Assembly (NCBI RefSeq): GCF_905220565.1
Contig: NC_059415.1
Location: 4,260,001-4,324,000 of the forward strand
DNA: 64,000 nt
Reading direction: 5' to 3'
DNA from: Melitaea cinxia
Lineage: Eukaryota; Arthropoda; Insecta; Lepidoptera; Nymphalidae
In this document: in pieces, positions 11,994 to 24,400 of the stretch
Position numbering within the stretch: position 1 is the stretch's first letter
Layout: every line of letters starts with the position of its first letter
The notes under the pieces: generated by a model
What the model was told of the DNA's origin: nothing
What the model saw: the letters and a program-made list of their open reading frames with translations, nothing else
Databases searched by the model: none
Program-made: the position numbers and the translations under genes

Positions 11994-12560
11994 AACCGAC
12001 TTCCAAAAAAGGAGGAGGTTCTCAATTCAACTGTATTTTTTTAACCGACTTCCAAAAAAGGGGGAGGTTCTCAATTCGACTGTATTTTTTTTTATGTATG
12101 TTACGTCAGAACTTTTGAGCGTGTGGACCGATTTCGACAATTTTTTTTTAATCGAAAGGTGGTGTGTGTCAATTGATCACATTTAAATTTATTTGAAATC
12201 TAACAACTACTTTTCGAGTTATATCTAATAATGCGTTTTTACTTGACGCTTTTTTCGTCGACCTACGTTGTATTATACCGCATAACTTTTTACTGGATGT
12301 ACCGATTTTGATCATTCTTTTTTTGTTGGAAAGCAGATATTTCTAGTTTAGTATTATGATAAGGAAACCAGGATCTGATGATGGGATCCCAGAGAAATCG
12401 AGGGAAACTCTTGAAAATTGCAATAACTTTTTACTGGGTGTTCCAATTGTAATAATTTTTAATTTAATCGAAAGCCTATAATTGTCATGTGGTCAAAGCG
12501 AAAGCCTATAATTATGTTTCATAACTAAATTGTTTTTCTTGACGATTTTAATTAACTTTT
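11994..12560 (+). repeat. Repeat starting 'ttaaccgacttccaaaaaa', locally doubled start
   Basis: The start unit 'ttaaccgacttccaaaaaa...ggaggttctcaattc' occurs twice in tandem at 11994 and about 12047, then a long AT-rich body follows. Partial relatives occur at 39740-39800 and 41170-41440. It resembles abundant lepidopteran non-autonomous Helitron-type repeats, but I could not place both ends. Confidence 0.5.
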
Positions 12561-12619
12561 ATGACTTTATGAATCTTATGTAATCTTCAATAAATCTTTA
12601 CGTAACTGCTTTTGGAGAA

Positions 12620-12775
12620 ATAAAATGTAATATTGGTAGACTACCCTTAACATTTAGGGGTATGAAAAATAGATATTGGCCGATTCTCAGACCTACCCGA
12701 TATGCACACAAAATTTCAAAAAAATCGGTCCAGCCGTTTTTTAAATTAAATTAAATTGGTACATTAGTTATCAGA
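12620..12775 (-). mobile_element. Helitron-like family B fragment
   Basis: The minus-sense counterpart of the 11314-11631 body; it contains the complement of 'gggtaggtctgagaatcgg' and lacks the hairpin end. It abuts the preceding repeat. Confidence 0.5.
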
Positions 12776-12897
12776 GCAGTCCTTTACACCATATTATTAA
12801 AATTAATATCTTAGTAAATTTTGTAAAATAAAAGCAAATAATGATATAAGCGAAAATCCCAACGATCTCTACGCAGACGATTATGATTTATATAAAA

Positions 12898-13314
12898 CTA
12901 GCTGCCCAGACAGACTTCGTTCTGTCAAAAGTTAATAATATATTTTTTTTTTTTAAGTATTTTATTTTACCTTCCTTGGGCCTTAAGGAACTTTGTATGT
13001 ATTAAATGGAATATTTGAGCACAATTTTCACCAATTTCCAGAAGTTTGATTAATTTGAAACTTGGCACACGCATCAAGGACCGATGACAATGCAATAATA
13101 CATTAATTCAATAGCAGTTTCCCAAAATCCTTATTAGGACCGCCAGAATTAATAAATTCTTTCGTGGATCCTCTGTAAGGAAGTAAGAGAGATAAAGCTA
13201 GCGCGCAATCTGCGCATGCCTGCAGTTTCGGACTTACTCTTTCGCTCGGGCACTCGGCACAGCAGAACGGAGGCAGATACTTTTTCAGGCTAGTTGCATT
13301 TTTATTTATGTATA
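12898..13314 (-). mobile_element. Helitron-like element (family D), longer copy
   Basis: The plus strand starts CTAGCTGCCCAGACAGACTT, which on the minus strand is a hairpin (GACAGA/TCTGTC) followed by CTAG. The other end is degenerate near 'tttttatttatgtat'. The insert between them is longer than in the 150-bp copies at 2782 and 46483. Confidence 0.55.
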
Positions 13315-13607
13315 TTAACCAATCAATGTGCTTACTAATAAAAATTATAACACACTACGCAGCTAGCCAGCTACTATACAACACACATCGTAGTTCTTTT
13401 AATTAAGTCGAACTAATCTCGAAAGATAAATAGGATTTAACCCAAGAACCATTTAACGTAAATCCTGATTGTGTTCTTACGTTTTTAGTTTTATCGACTA
13501 ATACCTAAATGTTATCTTCTTCTGATAACATTGGTAATAATTAACGAAAATATTTTCGGTAGAGTCAAATACATACAAAGCAACATTTAAGCAACATTTA
13601 TACTACA

Positions 13608-13946
13608 CTTCATCATTACAGCCTATACAGTCCACTGCTGGACATAGGCCTCCATAAGTTTACGCCAAAAATAACGAGAACTCATGTGTTTTGCCTATAG
13701 TCACCACGCTGGGCAGGCGGGTTGGTGACCGTAGGGCTGGATCCGTCGCATCGAAGACGCTGCTGCCCGTCTTCGGCCTGTGTACCTATTTCAAAGCCAG
13801 CAGTTGGATGGTTATCCCGCCACCGGTCGGCTTTTTAAATTCCAAGGTGGTAGCGGAACTGTGTTATCCCTTAGTCGCCTCATACGACACCCACGGGAAG
13901 AGAGGGGGTGGCTATATTCTTTAGTACCTTAGCCACACAGTACCAG
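13608..13946 (-). repeat. (ATGATG)n-tailed SINE-like repeat, copy 2
   Basis: Near full-length minus-sense copy of the repeat described at 274-605, with tail at the 13608 end and 'gccacacagtac' at the other. It lies in the interval between the divergent uridine phosphorylase and SAXO genes. Confidence 0.8.
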
Positions 13947-14284
13947 TGTAAGTTATACTACACTTACCTTCTAAAAAAAATTCTTGTCTGTGGAGTCGAT
14001 TTGTGGACGTTAGTTTTACGTGATAACGTCATTAAACATTGCTAAAAAATTACATACTTTTATTAATTGAATTTAATTATTATTATTACTGAATTATTTC
14101 GAACTGCTAGTTCTCTGACGTCACGCGAGAAGAGAGATAAATGTGTCAAAAGTCAACGCTTGGACCGATCGTGCCTCTCTATCACCTGTTCCGCGCTCTC
14201 GCTTGCACGCACTGCTTCAGGCGGAACGTGACACTTTTGCGTGCGTGCAGCCGGTGTTCATCGATTTATAAGACGTTATCACGT

Positions 14285-14470
14285 CAAAATCTCAAGCAGC
14301 CCTTCTAGGGAAGTACCTTAACCTCATACAAGATCACTAAAGAATGCTGCTCTTGAGTGGTGTTGTGTTCATATGGAATACTTCTCGTGTTTTTCAACAT
14401 AAGCAACGGTAAACGCTTACCATCAGGTGAGCCGTGCGCTCGTTTAGCGACCTAATCGGATAAAAAAAAT
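14285..14470 (+). repeat. Copy of the 'cttaccatcaggtgag' repeat family
   Basis: Plus-sense copy; the diagnostic block lies at about 14417-14440. It is in the divergent interval upstream of the SAXO gene. Confidence 0.65.
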
Positions 14471-14998
14471 TAAATTAATTATACTAAACGCTCCTTTCTG
14501 TTTATCGTGGATCTATATCAACACGTTTTGAGAAATTTTATTTTATTATGCTGTGACAGGAAACGTGCGCCCTACTCAACAAATGATAGGTTGATAACGC
14601 AAATTCATAAGAAATGCAAAATTATCTTACGAATACGTCACTATGTATTTTTGCAACACAAAACTATAATATAGATATGTGCATATTAATATACCGACAG
14701 GCGTACATGTTAGTGACTGGAACAGCGTTTCTTGCTTTTTTCGATGAATTTTAAGATCCTGGGATTTCGGGAGCACATGTATTCGTAGAAGATTGTTTTT
14801 TGAAGAAGTAATTCATCATCCTTATTATTTATTCAGTCAGGCTTGTCCAGATTTTAAGCAGGATTTTTCCTACTGTGCCCTCCCTCACAACAGTAGGTAA
14901 CTAACAATATGAAATCAACAATATACTCTGAGCAGGCAGTGATTTTTCCAAGATTAGTCTAAAAATTGTTGTTCCAATATATGTATAACGGTTGTTAT

Positions 14999-15150
14999 CA
15001 TAAATACATGATAGCGATCATTACTCAGGGAAAGATATCCGCCAACCTGCAGTAGAGCACCGCGGTGGATTAAGCTCCAATCCTTCTCCTATATGGAGAT
15101 AGAAGCCTACACCCAGCAGAGGGATGTCACAGACTAAATCGAAATAGTAT
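14999..15150 (+). repeat. SINE tail (RTE-like 3' end)
   Basis: It matches the 3' two thirds of the tRNA-headed SINE at 28828-29190: 'atccgccaacctgcagt', 'ggattaagctcc', 'cccagcaga'. The tRNA-like head is missing, so it is a 5'-truncated copy. Confidence 0.65.
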
Positions 15151-15498
15151 AAACAAAAATAAAAGAACATAATATAATTATATACTGTACCTTAAATTAT
15201 TACCTTATAATTTTTGTTAATTTACCTCAATAAAGGAGTTTAAAATTATTTTTCGTTTATTATAATTTTAATACACAATGGCTATTATATATATGAATAT
15301 AAAAACTAAACCAACTCGAAATTTAAATGTATGACAGTCAATAGAACAATTTCCCTATATGACAGTTTTTATAAACTATATTTTCGATAGAGATGTTTTT
15401 GTAAAATTATTTTCAGTTCTTTACCTATTTAGTTTTAGATTTATTTTATTTATTTTTTATTACAGTGTTTTAATCGATAAGATTGTTAAACATAAATT

Positions 15499-18400
15499 AT
15501 GCCAGAGTAAGTATCATTTTATGCCTGAGTAGTAATAAGATTTAAAAATTTATTTCTTGCATGTGTAATGTAAAACTGAAATGAAATATTGGGTTTAAAT
15601 GAGTGTACGATATTTTTTGTTATTTTTTTTAATACAATTTAAATTGTATTAATAGTTAACTATTAATAATTTGTATTACTAAGTCGTCAATGACGACATA
15701 ATGCGAACGAAATTAAATTATTTAAAAAACTCTATAGTAAAAAGTAAAATACGAAAATAAAATCTTATTTTTTTTTAATAATATTCATTCGATTTTAAAT
15801 TATTATTCTATTGCGTAGGTACTATATGTTTAATTCTAATATCAATATTAAAAATCACATTGACTTATTTATAATACAAAAAGAGATAATCATATAAAAT
15901 ATACAGTAGGATCATCCTCTTTTCTTGATGTAAGTTATACACCCAGTGATTTCTTCAGGTATGTACCCTGTTCTGCGACTCCGTGCGCGCCCACCGCGGG
16001 GATAAAATGCGGTCCCAAAGATGGGAAACCTATGGATGGGAAGCAGGAGCAACCCTGCCCTTGCCGAACGTGCTGTTGTGGGAAGAAGCCTATCGTTAAA
16101 CCAGTAAATAATAATTCCAAAAATTTAATTTACCTTTAATCTGTTCAAGCTGTAACGTGTTAAGCTGTACTATACAGTCTATAAGCGTAAAAAAAAATAG
16201 TGTAATAGCTGTCATTTAGATTAGCCGGGCTCCTTGACTAAAGAAATCGACAGTGAGGGACGTCCTCCGACCCGCTAGATCAACAATCTACGTAAAATTA
16301 TCGATGGTGGCTGGATGGAGATTCCGGTGCGAACTTGGGGAAACCTATGCCCCGCAGTGGACTGCGATAGAATGCCCTGAACCCAGTGAACCAAAAAAAA
16401 CACACACACACACGGGACAATACCGAAAACAAAAACAAAGATGTAAAAGAAAATTAAGCTATATAATACCACATCTTATAAAAGAACTTTCTTTAGCTTT
16501 ACGGGAATCATTAACAATAAAAAACAAAATATTTTATTAATAACATACAATAACACCATATCACAAATTTAAATAGATAAAAAATTAACCGAATTAAATT
16601 AAACTCATTAAACTGGTTGGTCGGTCTATCGGCATACAGCGCTGAACCGATTGATGCGTGAGGATTACGATTATTATATAATTAGGAAATGCTTTGATGA
16701 GAAAATGATGTACTTCTACATTAAGTCGAATATACTATGTACCTAGTTACCTACTGATATGTTGACAATACTGATATCCAACTCGAATGACTTTATGTGG
16801 CCATCTTATTATTAGTAATTGTATTTTATATTCTTACATGTATCTTAATAAATAAATAAATAAAATAAGTGTGTATATAATAAGTGCAGTGCGTTTGAAA
16901 ATTGTGCATTTCGGCGATAGATTCTTATCTACATTACATGGCGAAACAATAAAGTTATAAATATAATATTATCGTTAATAAGATTGCCGATGCATCGTGT
17001 ATTTATTATTATTGCAATTCCTAATATTTATCATGTAAGTGCTATCTTATCGTTTGCATTTTCTCTAGTAACAACAAAATATCACTTTCCGGGAAAATTA
17101 CGATTGAATGTACGAGTGGTAAATGCTCGACTAAACTCCAAACTAGTTGACATGGATTCAAATAGGACGAACTCTTCAAGATTTCTCTAATCTAGGTCTT
17201 TAATAATTTATATTGTTAACATTCACCCAAAGTACTCACATTGAATCTAATATATAAAATTATCGGGTCGCGGTGTTTGTTGCCAAACTCCTCCGAAACA
17301 GCTGAATGCATATGCATATTGGGTAGGTCTGAAAATAGACCAACATCTATTTTTTATATACGTAAATAATGAGGGTGACCCAGCCCTATTTTTTTTTAAT
17401 TTCTACCACCAACTCCTGCTTTTCAATAGCGCTTACCGGCAAGACAATGTTTGCCGGGTCAGCTATTCTTATCTATAAGAACGAGAACTATATGTACTTA
17501 CATCCACTAAAATGTCTAGCTCCGTGGTTAGGTACTAGAAATACCTTGTGTCTTGGGAGATATCTGGCTCTTTGCAGGTCTTTTTAACAGGCTGTTATGT
17601 TTTTTCAGTGTTACAAACAGCCTAAAATACCTGCCTCCTATGCTCCACGGCGTTGTTATATGAAACCTACAGCTCCTGTAGAATCACATACTACTTATAA
17701 GCTGTCATACCTTCCTGTCGAGGGATGCAAAAATCTACGAGGGGAAGCGAAGAAACCACCAGTCAACTTGGTACCAAGCTGTGAACCGATGGAATCTTGT
17801 ACTGTCCAAAAGGTGCTGTCTAGATATTTACCTTAGTCATCAGAACAAATAAAAATTAATCCTTTCTTCCCACGGTCGCGCATAACTCAAAAATAACTTT
17901 GTTTTAGTTTATCTTTTTCAATAAGTTTTCTGTAACATTGTAAAATGTTCTTAAGATGAGGAAAAATTAAAAACTGCGAAGAAAATTAAAACAAATTCAG
18001 AAAACTAGAACAACTTCTGGTGGTTGTAGTTTAATACTAGATCGTTCAATAAGTCCCGAGACTAACCTGGAAATGGCGCATATATTAAAAACTCTTTTGA
18101 TTTTTAAAAAGTACTGGCTATCAATACAAGAATATGTGTCAAATTTTTAAAAATGGAACAATAAAATTATTGATTTTGAAACATTTAAGTGACGCTACGG
18201 TTGTAATTTCGATACAATGGAAAAAAACGAGTTTCGCGTGTTGATAAAACATTGTTTTTTAATGGGAAAAAATACCGTTGAAGCACAGCAATGGCTTATA
18301 AAATGTTATGCAGGATCAGCTCCCTCTAAAGCAACCATTTGTCGGTGGTATGCCGACTTCAAACGCGGTCGCATGGACACCAATGATGGGGAACTCTCAG

Positions 18401-21400
18401 GTCGTCCAAATGAAGCAGTGACTCAACAAAATATTAACCAAGTCCTCAAAATCGTATTGGAAGATCGGAAGGTAAAAGTGCGAGAGATAGCCGAGATAGT
18501 GAAGATTTCAGCTGGTAGTGTTTTCACTATTTTACATAAAAATTTGGCCATGAAAAAGCTTTTTTCTAAGTGGGTGCCGCGTTTGCTTAATACTAATCAA
18601 AAGGAACAACGTATCAATGATTCAGAGCGATGTTTGGCGCTGATGAATCATAATAAAAAGGATTTTTTACGTCGGTATGTAACAATGGATGAAACCTGGA
18701 TATACCATTTCACTCCGGAATCCAATCGGCAGGCAGCGGAGTGGAGAGCGGCTGGTGAAAGCCGCCCGAAGCGTCCAAAGACTCAGAAATCGGCCGGTAA
18801 GGTTATGGCGTCTATATCTTGGGATGCGCATGGAATACTTTTCATCGACTACCTTGAAAAGAGGCAAAATATAAATAGTGACTATTACATGTGCTTATTG
18901 GAGCGATTGAAGTACGAAATTGCGGATAAACGGCCTCACATGAACAAAAAGAAAGTGGTGTTTCACCAGGACAACGCGCCTTGTCACAAGTCCGTGAGAA
19001 CGATGGCCAAAATTAACGAATTGGGCTTCGAATTGCTTCCTCACCCCCCTTATTCGCCAGACTTGGCCCCCAGAGATTACTGGCTGTTTGCAGACCTCAA
19101 AAAAATGCTTCAGGGTAAGAAATTTGACTCAAATAGTGAAGTTATCGCAGCAACGGAGGCTTATTTTGAAGCCAAAGACAAATCGTTCTACACACATGGG
19201 ATAGAAAAGTTAGAAAAGCGTTGGAGGGACTGTATCGCTCTTGGAGGAGACTATGTTGATGAATAAAAATTAATTTTATAAAAAAGACCTTTTTTTAGTA
19301 CTTAGTCTCGGGACTTATTGAACCACGTGTTAAAATATAGGTATCATACGTTTAACTTTAATTTTTAATAGACCTAAAGTACAATATAGCATCCAAAAAT
19401 AAATGTAACCAAATTGTTATTGACCCCACATTGGAGTCTGGGTATTAATTGAAAGATTTGAGAGCATCCTTGAAAAAAATTAAAGAAATTGACACTTACG
19501 GCTGACCGCTGGTCAGTGGGAGCAAGCAACAACAATAAAATAAATGGATCGTCACGTAATGTTATATAAAATTGATACTAAGTGTTAAGGACACACAAAG
19601 AAACTAGCGCCATCTAGCGGCAACCATTGAAACCACGCAGAGACAGAGACCGCATGAAACTCTCTACTCAATACTAGATGGCGTTAGAGGAGCAACTGTG
19701 GAACTATATAGAAGTATAGTCTCGAAAACCGTGTACATGCGCGAACTTTCCAGAATGGTCTGGGCCTCGTCTCGGCCGATATAAATAGCCGTAGCGAGGC
19801 GAACGAGTACAGTTCAGTTTGAGCGATCTTCGAAGCGACTTCAAGAGTGAAAACTAGTGATCAAGAGTGGTACTAGCGAAACCTACGACATTGGCTACGA
19901 CATAGGACATTGTTAGTGCTTAGTGTTTGAACCTAGTGCTTTGTGTTGGACCTAGTGCTTGTGAATAAAGTCTTGAAAAAAGTCAGCAGGTCTTTCTCTC
20001 CAAATCCTTCGAACCCTAACACGTAACAACTGGTGTCGGAAGTGAGATTTGGAGATGCCATTGACTCCGAGAGAAGACTTTAAGGACGTCAAGGGCGTCA
20101 GGACAAGGGCGCAACGAGCTGCGGAGGCCACACCTACTGGGGACCAAGCTCCGCCCACCGTGGACCAAGCCCCGCCCACTGACCCCGCCTATCATGCCCC
20201 GCCCACTGACCACGCCCACCAGGCCCCGCCCACCCGGGTTCAGGCCCCGCCCACTCGGGCTCAGGCCCCGCCCACTCCGAGTCAGGCCCCGCCCGCTCAG
20301 GCCCCGCCCACTCGGACACAGGCCCCGCCCACTCGGGCTCAGGCCCCGCCCACTTTGTATCAGGCCCCGCCCACCGGACCCACCCACCTTACCGCGCCCA
20401 CCAGTGACACCGTAACTTCTACAGACTCTCAAGTGGCTCTTCAATTAGGAAGTTTAATTAAATTAATGGAGCTGCAAAGGGCTGAAATTCGTGCTTTGCA
20501 AGAATCACAAGAGCAGCAAAAGGCTGAAATTCGTGGTGCTTTGCAAGAATCACAAGAGCATCAAAAGGCTGAAATTCGTGGTGCTTTGCAAGAATCACAA
20601 GAGCAACAAAAGGCAGAAATTCGTGGTGCTTTGCAAGAATTACAAGAGCAACAAAAAGAGCTCCAAGAAAAAACGCTTGGGGCTGTAAAAGATGTTAGTG
20701 ACGCGGTGACTAAGCTTCGAAAAGATGTCGACGTAGTGGAAGAACGAGTTACCGGGTTAGGATTGGATGTTGAAAATGTGAAAACCGGCCTCACTGAACT
20801 ACAGAAGAAAGTAGTGCGCCTTGAAACCACGGGAGTCGCGATGTCTAGTGGAAGTACCGGAGTGGCGCAAGGACCAAGAGTGAAAGTGCCTCCATACGAC
20901 GGCACTACTCCGTGGAACGCTTACCGTCAACAATTCCAGGCGGTTGCTACTGCCAACGGATGGACGGAAGAGCAATGCCTGACCGCTCTCACTGTTGCGC
21001 TCAGAGGGCAAGCTTTGTCGGTTCTGGAAGCACTGCCACAGACAGGAAACGGGTTCCACGGCTTGATGGAGGCACTTGAATCCCGATACGGAGAGCGACA
21101 CCTGGAACACGTGTTCCGTGCCCAACTACGTGACAGAGTCCAACGCTCAGGAGAAGGACTACAACAATGGGCGTTGGAAATTGAGAAACTCGTCAGGAAG
21201 GCACACCCAGGAGCAGACACCAAGATGGTAGACACGAATATTGTTCAAGCATTTGTCGACGGAATCAAAGACCTGGAGGTCAGAGCTGCAGTGAGGCTTC
21301 GACACCATACCTCGTTAAAGGAAGCATTGGCGCATGCTTTGGAGGTAGAGGCTGTTCGCCATGACATACGGCAGACCCATAAGATCCGCGAGGTCTCTGA

Positions 21401-24400
21401 GGAAGTCAAGGAGGTTAAGGCTCCTACGAAGAAATGTTCTGGAGTTATGTGCTACAAGTGCGGCGAAAGGGGTCATCTTCAGCTCAACTGCCCGCAGAAG
21501 GAGACCCAGATAGCAAGGATGAAAAGGATCGAGGAACAAATAGAGGAGCTGAAGAAACAAGGGGCTTCGTCCCTTGGACGGGAGCAGGGAAACGAATAAA
21601 AGCCAGGACTAAGGGGCGAGTGCTGGCTGACGCGGAGGAAGCCCCAATAACTGTTATCTCCCAGGCATGCAGCGGGAATAGTCTTGCGATTCAGGGGACT
21701 ATTAACGGGACGGATTGCAAAATGACTCTAGACACAGGAGCCTCTAGAACAATAGTGAACCCAAAGCTGGTAAAAGCCGCAAGGGGACACAAGAGGAGAA
21801 TTAACTGTCGGCTTCTTACGGCCTCCGGTCAGCCAATACCCGTCCTGGGAGAAATGTCAGTTACGATGTATGTAGGGGGGTCCTCATACTCTCATAACGT
21901 TATCGTGGCTGAGATTATGGATGATTGCATCTTGGGTTTGGATTTTATGAAGAAACACCACTGCAGAATTAATGTCACTGACGGAGTTTTCAAGTGTGGT
22001 GAAGAAGAAATCTTCATTCTTGGTGGTGCTTGCGGGAAAGTTGCATGTGTAAAGAAAGTCATTATACCTGGAAGAGCAGAAGCTCGGGTGTTGGTGAAAC
22101 TACCGACAACTGGAAAAAAAAAGTCAAACAGATGCGTGTTGATCGAAGACACACCTACCAAGACATCGGCGCAAAAACTGATGACGGCGAGAACCCTTGT
22201 TAGTGGAAGCAGTAACGCTGTGGTCAAGGTTTTGAACCTTGATGATCGCGAGATCTGCTTGAACAAAGGTGACGTCATTGGAAAATGTGAAGAAGTTGTC
22301 TGGATGAAAAAGTGTAGTTCGACGACAGGCGCAGACTTGGCAAAGAGCAACAACTACGAATTAGTGACTGAGCTACTCGATGACTGCAAGAGTAATCTTA
22401 CTTATTCGCAGAGCATGAAAGCCAAGAAGTTTTTACAGCGCTACGCGAATATCTTCTCCAGTCACGAAGGGGACCTTGGAAGAACGTCGGTGGTCCAGCA
22501 CCGGATAGATACCGGAAGCGAGAGACCAATTCGTCAACGAGCAAGACGAATACCAATCGCAAAGGAAAAAGAAGTTGAAGGCCTTTTAGAGGACATGAGA
22601 AGGAATAAGATTATTGAACCGTCTGCAAGTCCGTGGTGCTCACCTGTTGTATTAGTGAAAAAGAAAGATGGTAGCACGAGATTTTGTGTGGACTATAGGC
22701 GTCTCAATGATGTCTCCAAGAAGGACAGTTACCCGTTACCTCGAATCGACGACACTTTGGATACCTTGAGTGGCATGAAATGGTTCTCAACCCTAGATCT
22801 AAAATCTGGATACTGGCAGGTGGAAATTCATCCTAAAGACAAGGAGAAGACAGCTTTCTCGACCGGTAAAGGTTTATGGCAATTTAAAGTCATGCCCTTC
22901 GGATTGTGCAATGCACCTGCCACATTCGAGCGGCTCATGGAGTGTGTACTGGCAGGCTTAGTTGGAGAGGCTTGCTTAGTCTACTTAGATGACGTCATCA
23001 TTGTCGGCCGTGACTTCGAGGACCATTTGCAAAACTTGGAGCGAGTTTTCGCTAAAATAGAGGGGGCCAAATTAAAGTTGAATCCAAAGAAGTGTCGTTT
23101 ATTCAGGAATAAGGTCAGTTATCTCGGCCATGTTATCTCCAGTGATGGAATCCAGACCGACCCGGAGAAACTGGAAGCAGTCCAAAAATGGCCTACCCCT
23201 AAGGACAAAACCGAAGTGCGGGCATTCCTCGGACTGTGCTCATACTACAGGCGTTTTGTTAAGGGATTCTCAGAGATAGCCAAGCCATTACATCGGCTGA
23301 CAGAAGATAAACGACAATTTAGTTGGGATGGGACTTGTGAAGATTCTTTTCAGAAACTGAAAAAACATCTGTGTAAAACACCAATCCTGGGATATCCACA
23401 AACCGAAGGTCGATTTATAGTCGACACGGATGCAAGCAACACGGCCATTGGAGGGGTGTTATCTCAAAAACAGGGTGAAAGAGAAGTAGTTATTGCATAT
23501 TTCAGTAAATCTTTATCCAAGCCAGAGAGAAACTACTGTGTGACAAGAAGAGAACTCTTGGCTGTTGTAAAAACGCTACAACATTTCAACAAGTATCTCA
23601 TCGGCAGACAGTTTTTACTGCGAACTGATCACGCAGCCTTGAAGTGGCTACTGCAATTCAAGAACCCAGAAGGTCAAGTAGCTCGATGGATTGAGCAGCT
23701 TCAGGAGTACGACTTCAAGGTGGAACACCGCAGCGGAAAGATGCATGGGAATGCCGATGCACTCTCACGAAGGCCGTGTTCGGAAGACTGCAAACATTGT
23801 GTTAAGCAAGAATCTAATGAAGTCACATTAAAGCTAACAAGAACAAGTCCTTCGGGTATCTGGGAAAGTGATGCTATGAGGGAGGCTCAAGAAAGAGATG
23901 ACGACCTTCGGCACATCATCACATGGAAGAAACGGGGTGACGTAAAACCAATCTGGAGTGAGGTTGCACCCACTGGCGCTGTCACTAAGGCGTACTGGGC
24001 TCAATGGGACAGTCTGATACTTCAAAACGGAATACTCTACCGGAAATGGGAGAAGACTAACGGCAGAGAGTTCCACCTTCAGATAATTGTCCCTAGAACG
24101 AGAATACCAGATGTTCTCCGTGAAATACATGATTGCGTATCAGGAGGCCATCTAGGTGTCAAGAGGACGTTAACAAAAGTGCGAGAACGATTCTACTGGT
24201 TGCATTGTCGAGATGATGTACAGGATTGGTGCCGCAAATGTACTACTTGCGCTGCTGTAAAAGGACCTCAGACCAGGAGCCGTGGGAACCTGCGGTTGTA
24301 TAACGTCGGTGCACCGTGGGAACGAATTGCAGTTGACGTAGCGGGGCCATTTCCTGTAACGGAATCAGGAAACAAGTATTTTATGGTTGTCATGGACTAC

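Noticed and set aside
17813..17836. Extension of SAXO exon 3 to a stop (VLSRYLP)
   Set aside because: AAG|GTGCTG is a splice donor; joining to 26687 restores the TVQK-LSFLP repeat seen elsewhere in the protein. A short isoform from read-through is possible but unsupported.
20016..20444. 142-aa minus-strand ORF with GRGLSPSGRGL repeats
   Set aside because: It is the antisense of the gag QAPPT-repeat array; repeat periodicity of 3n keeps several frames open.
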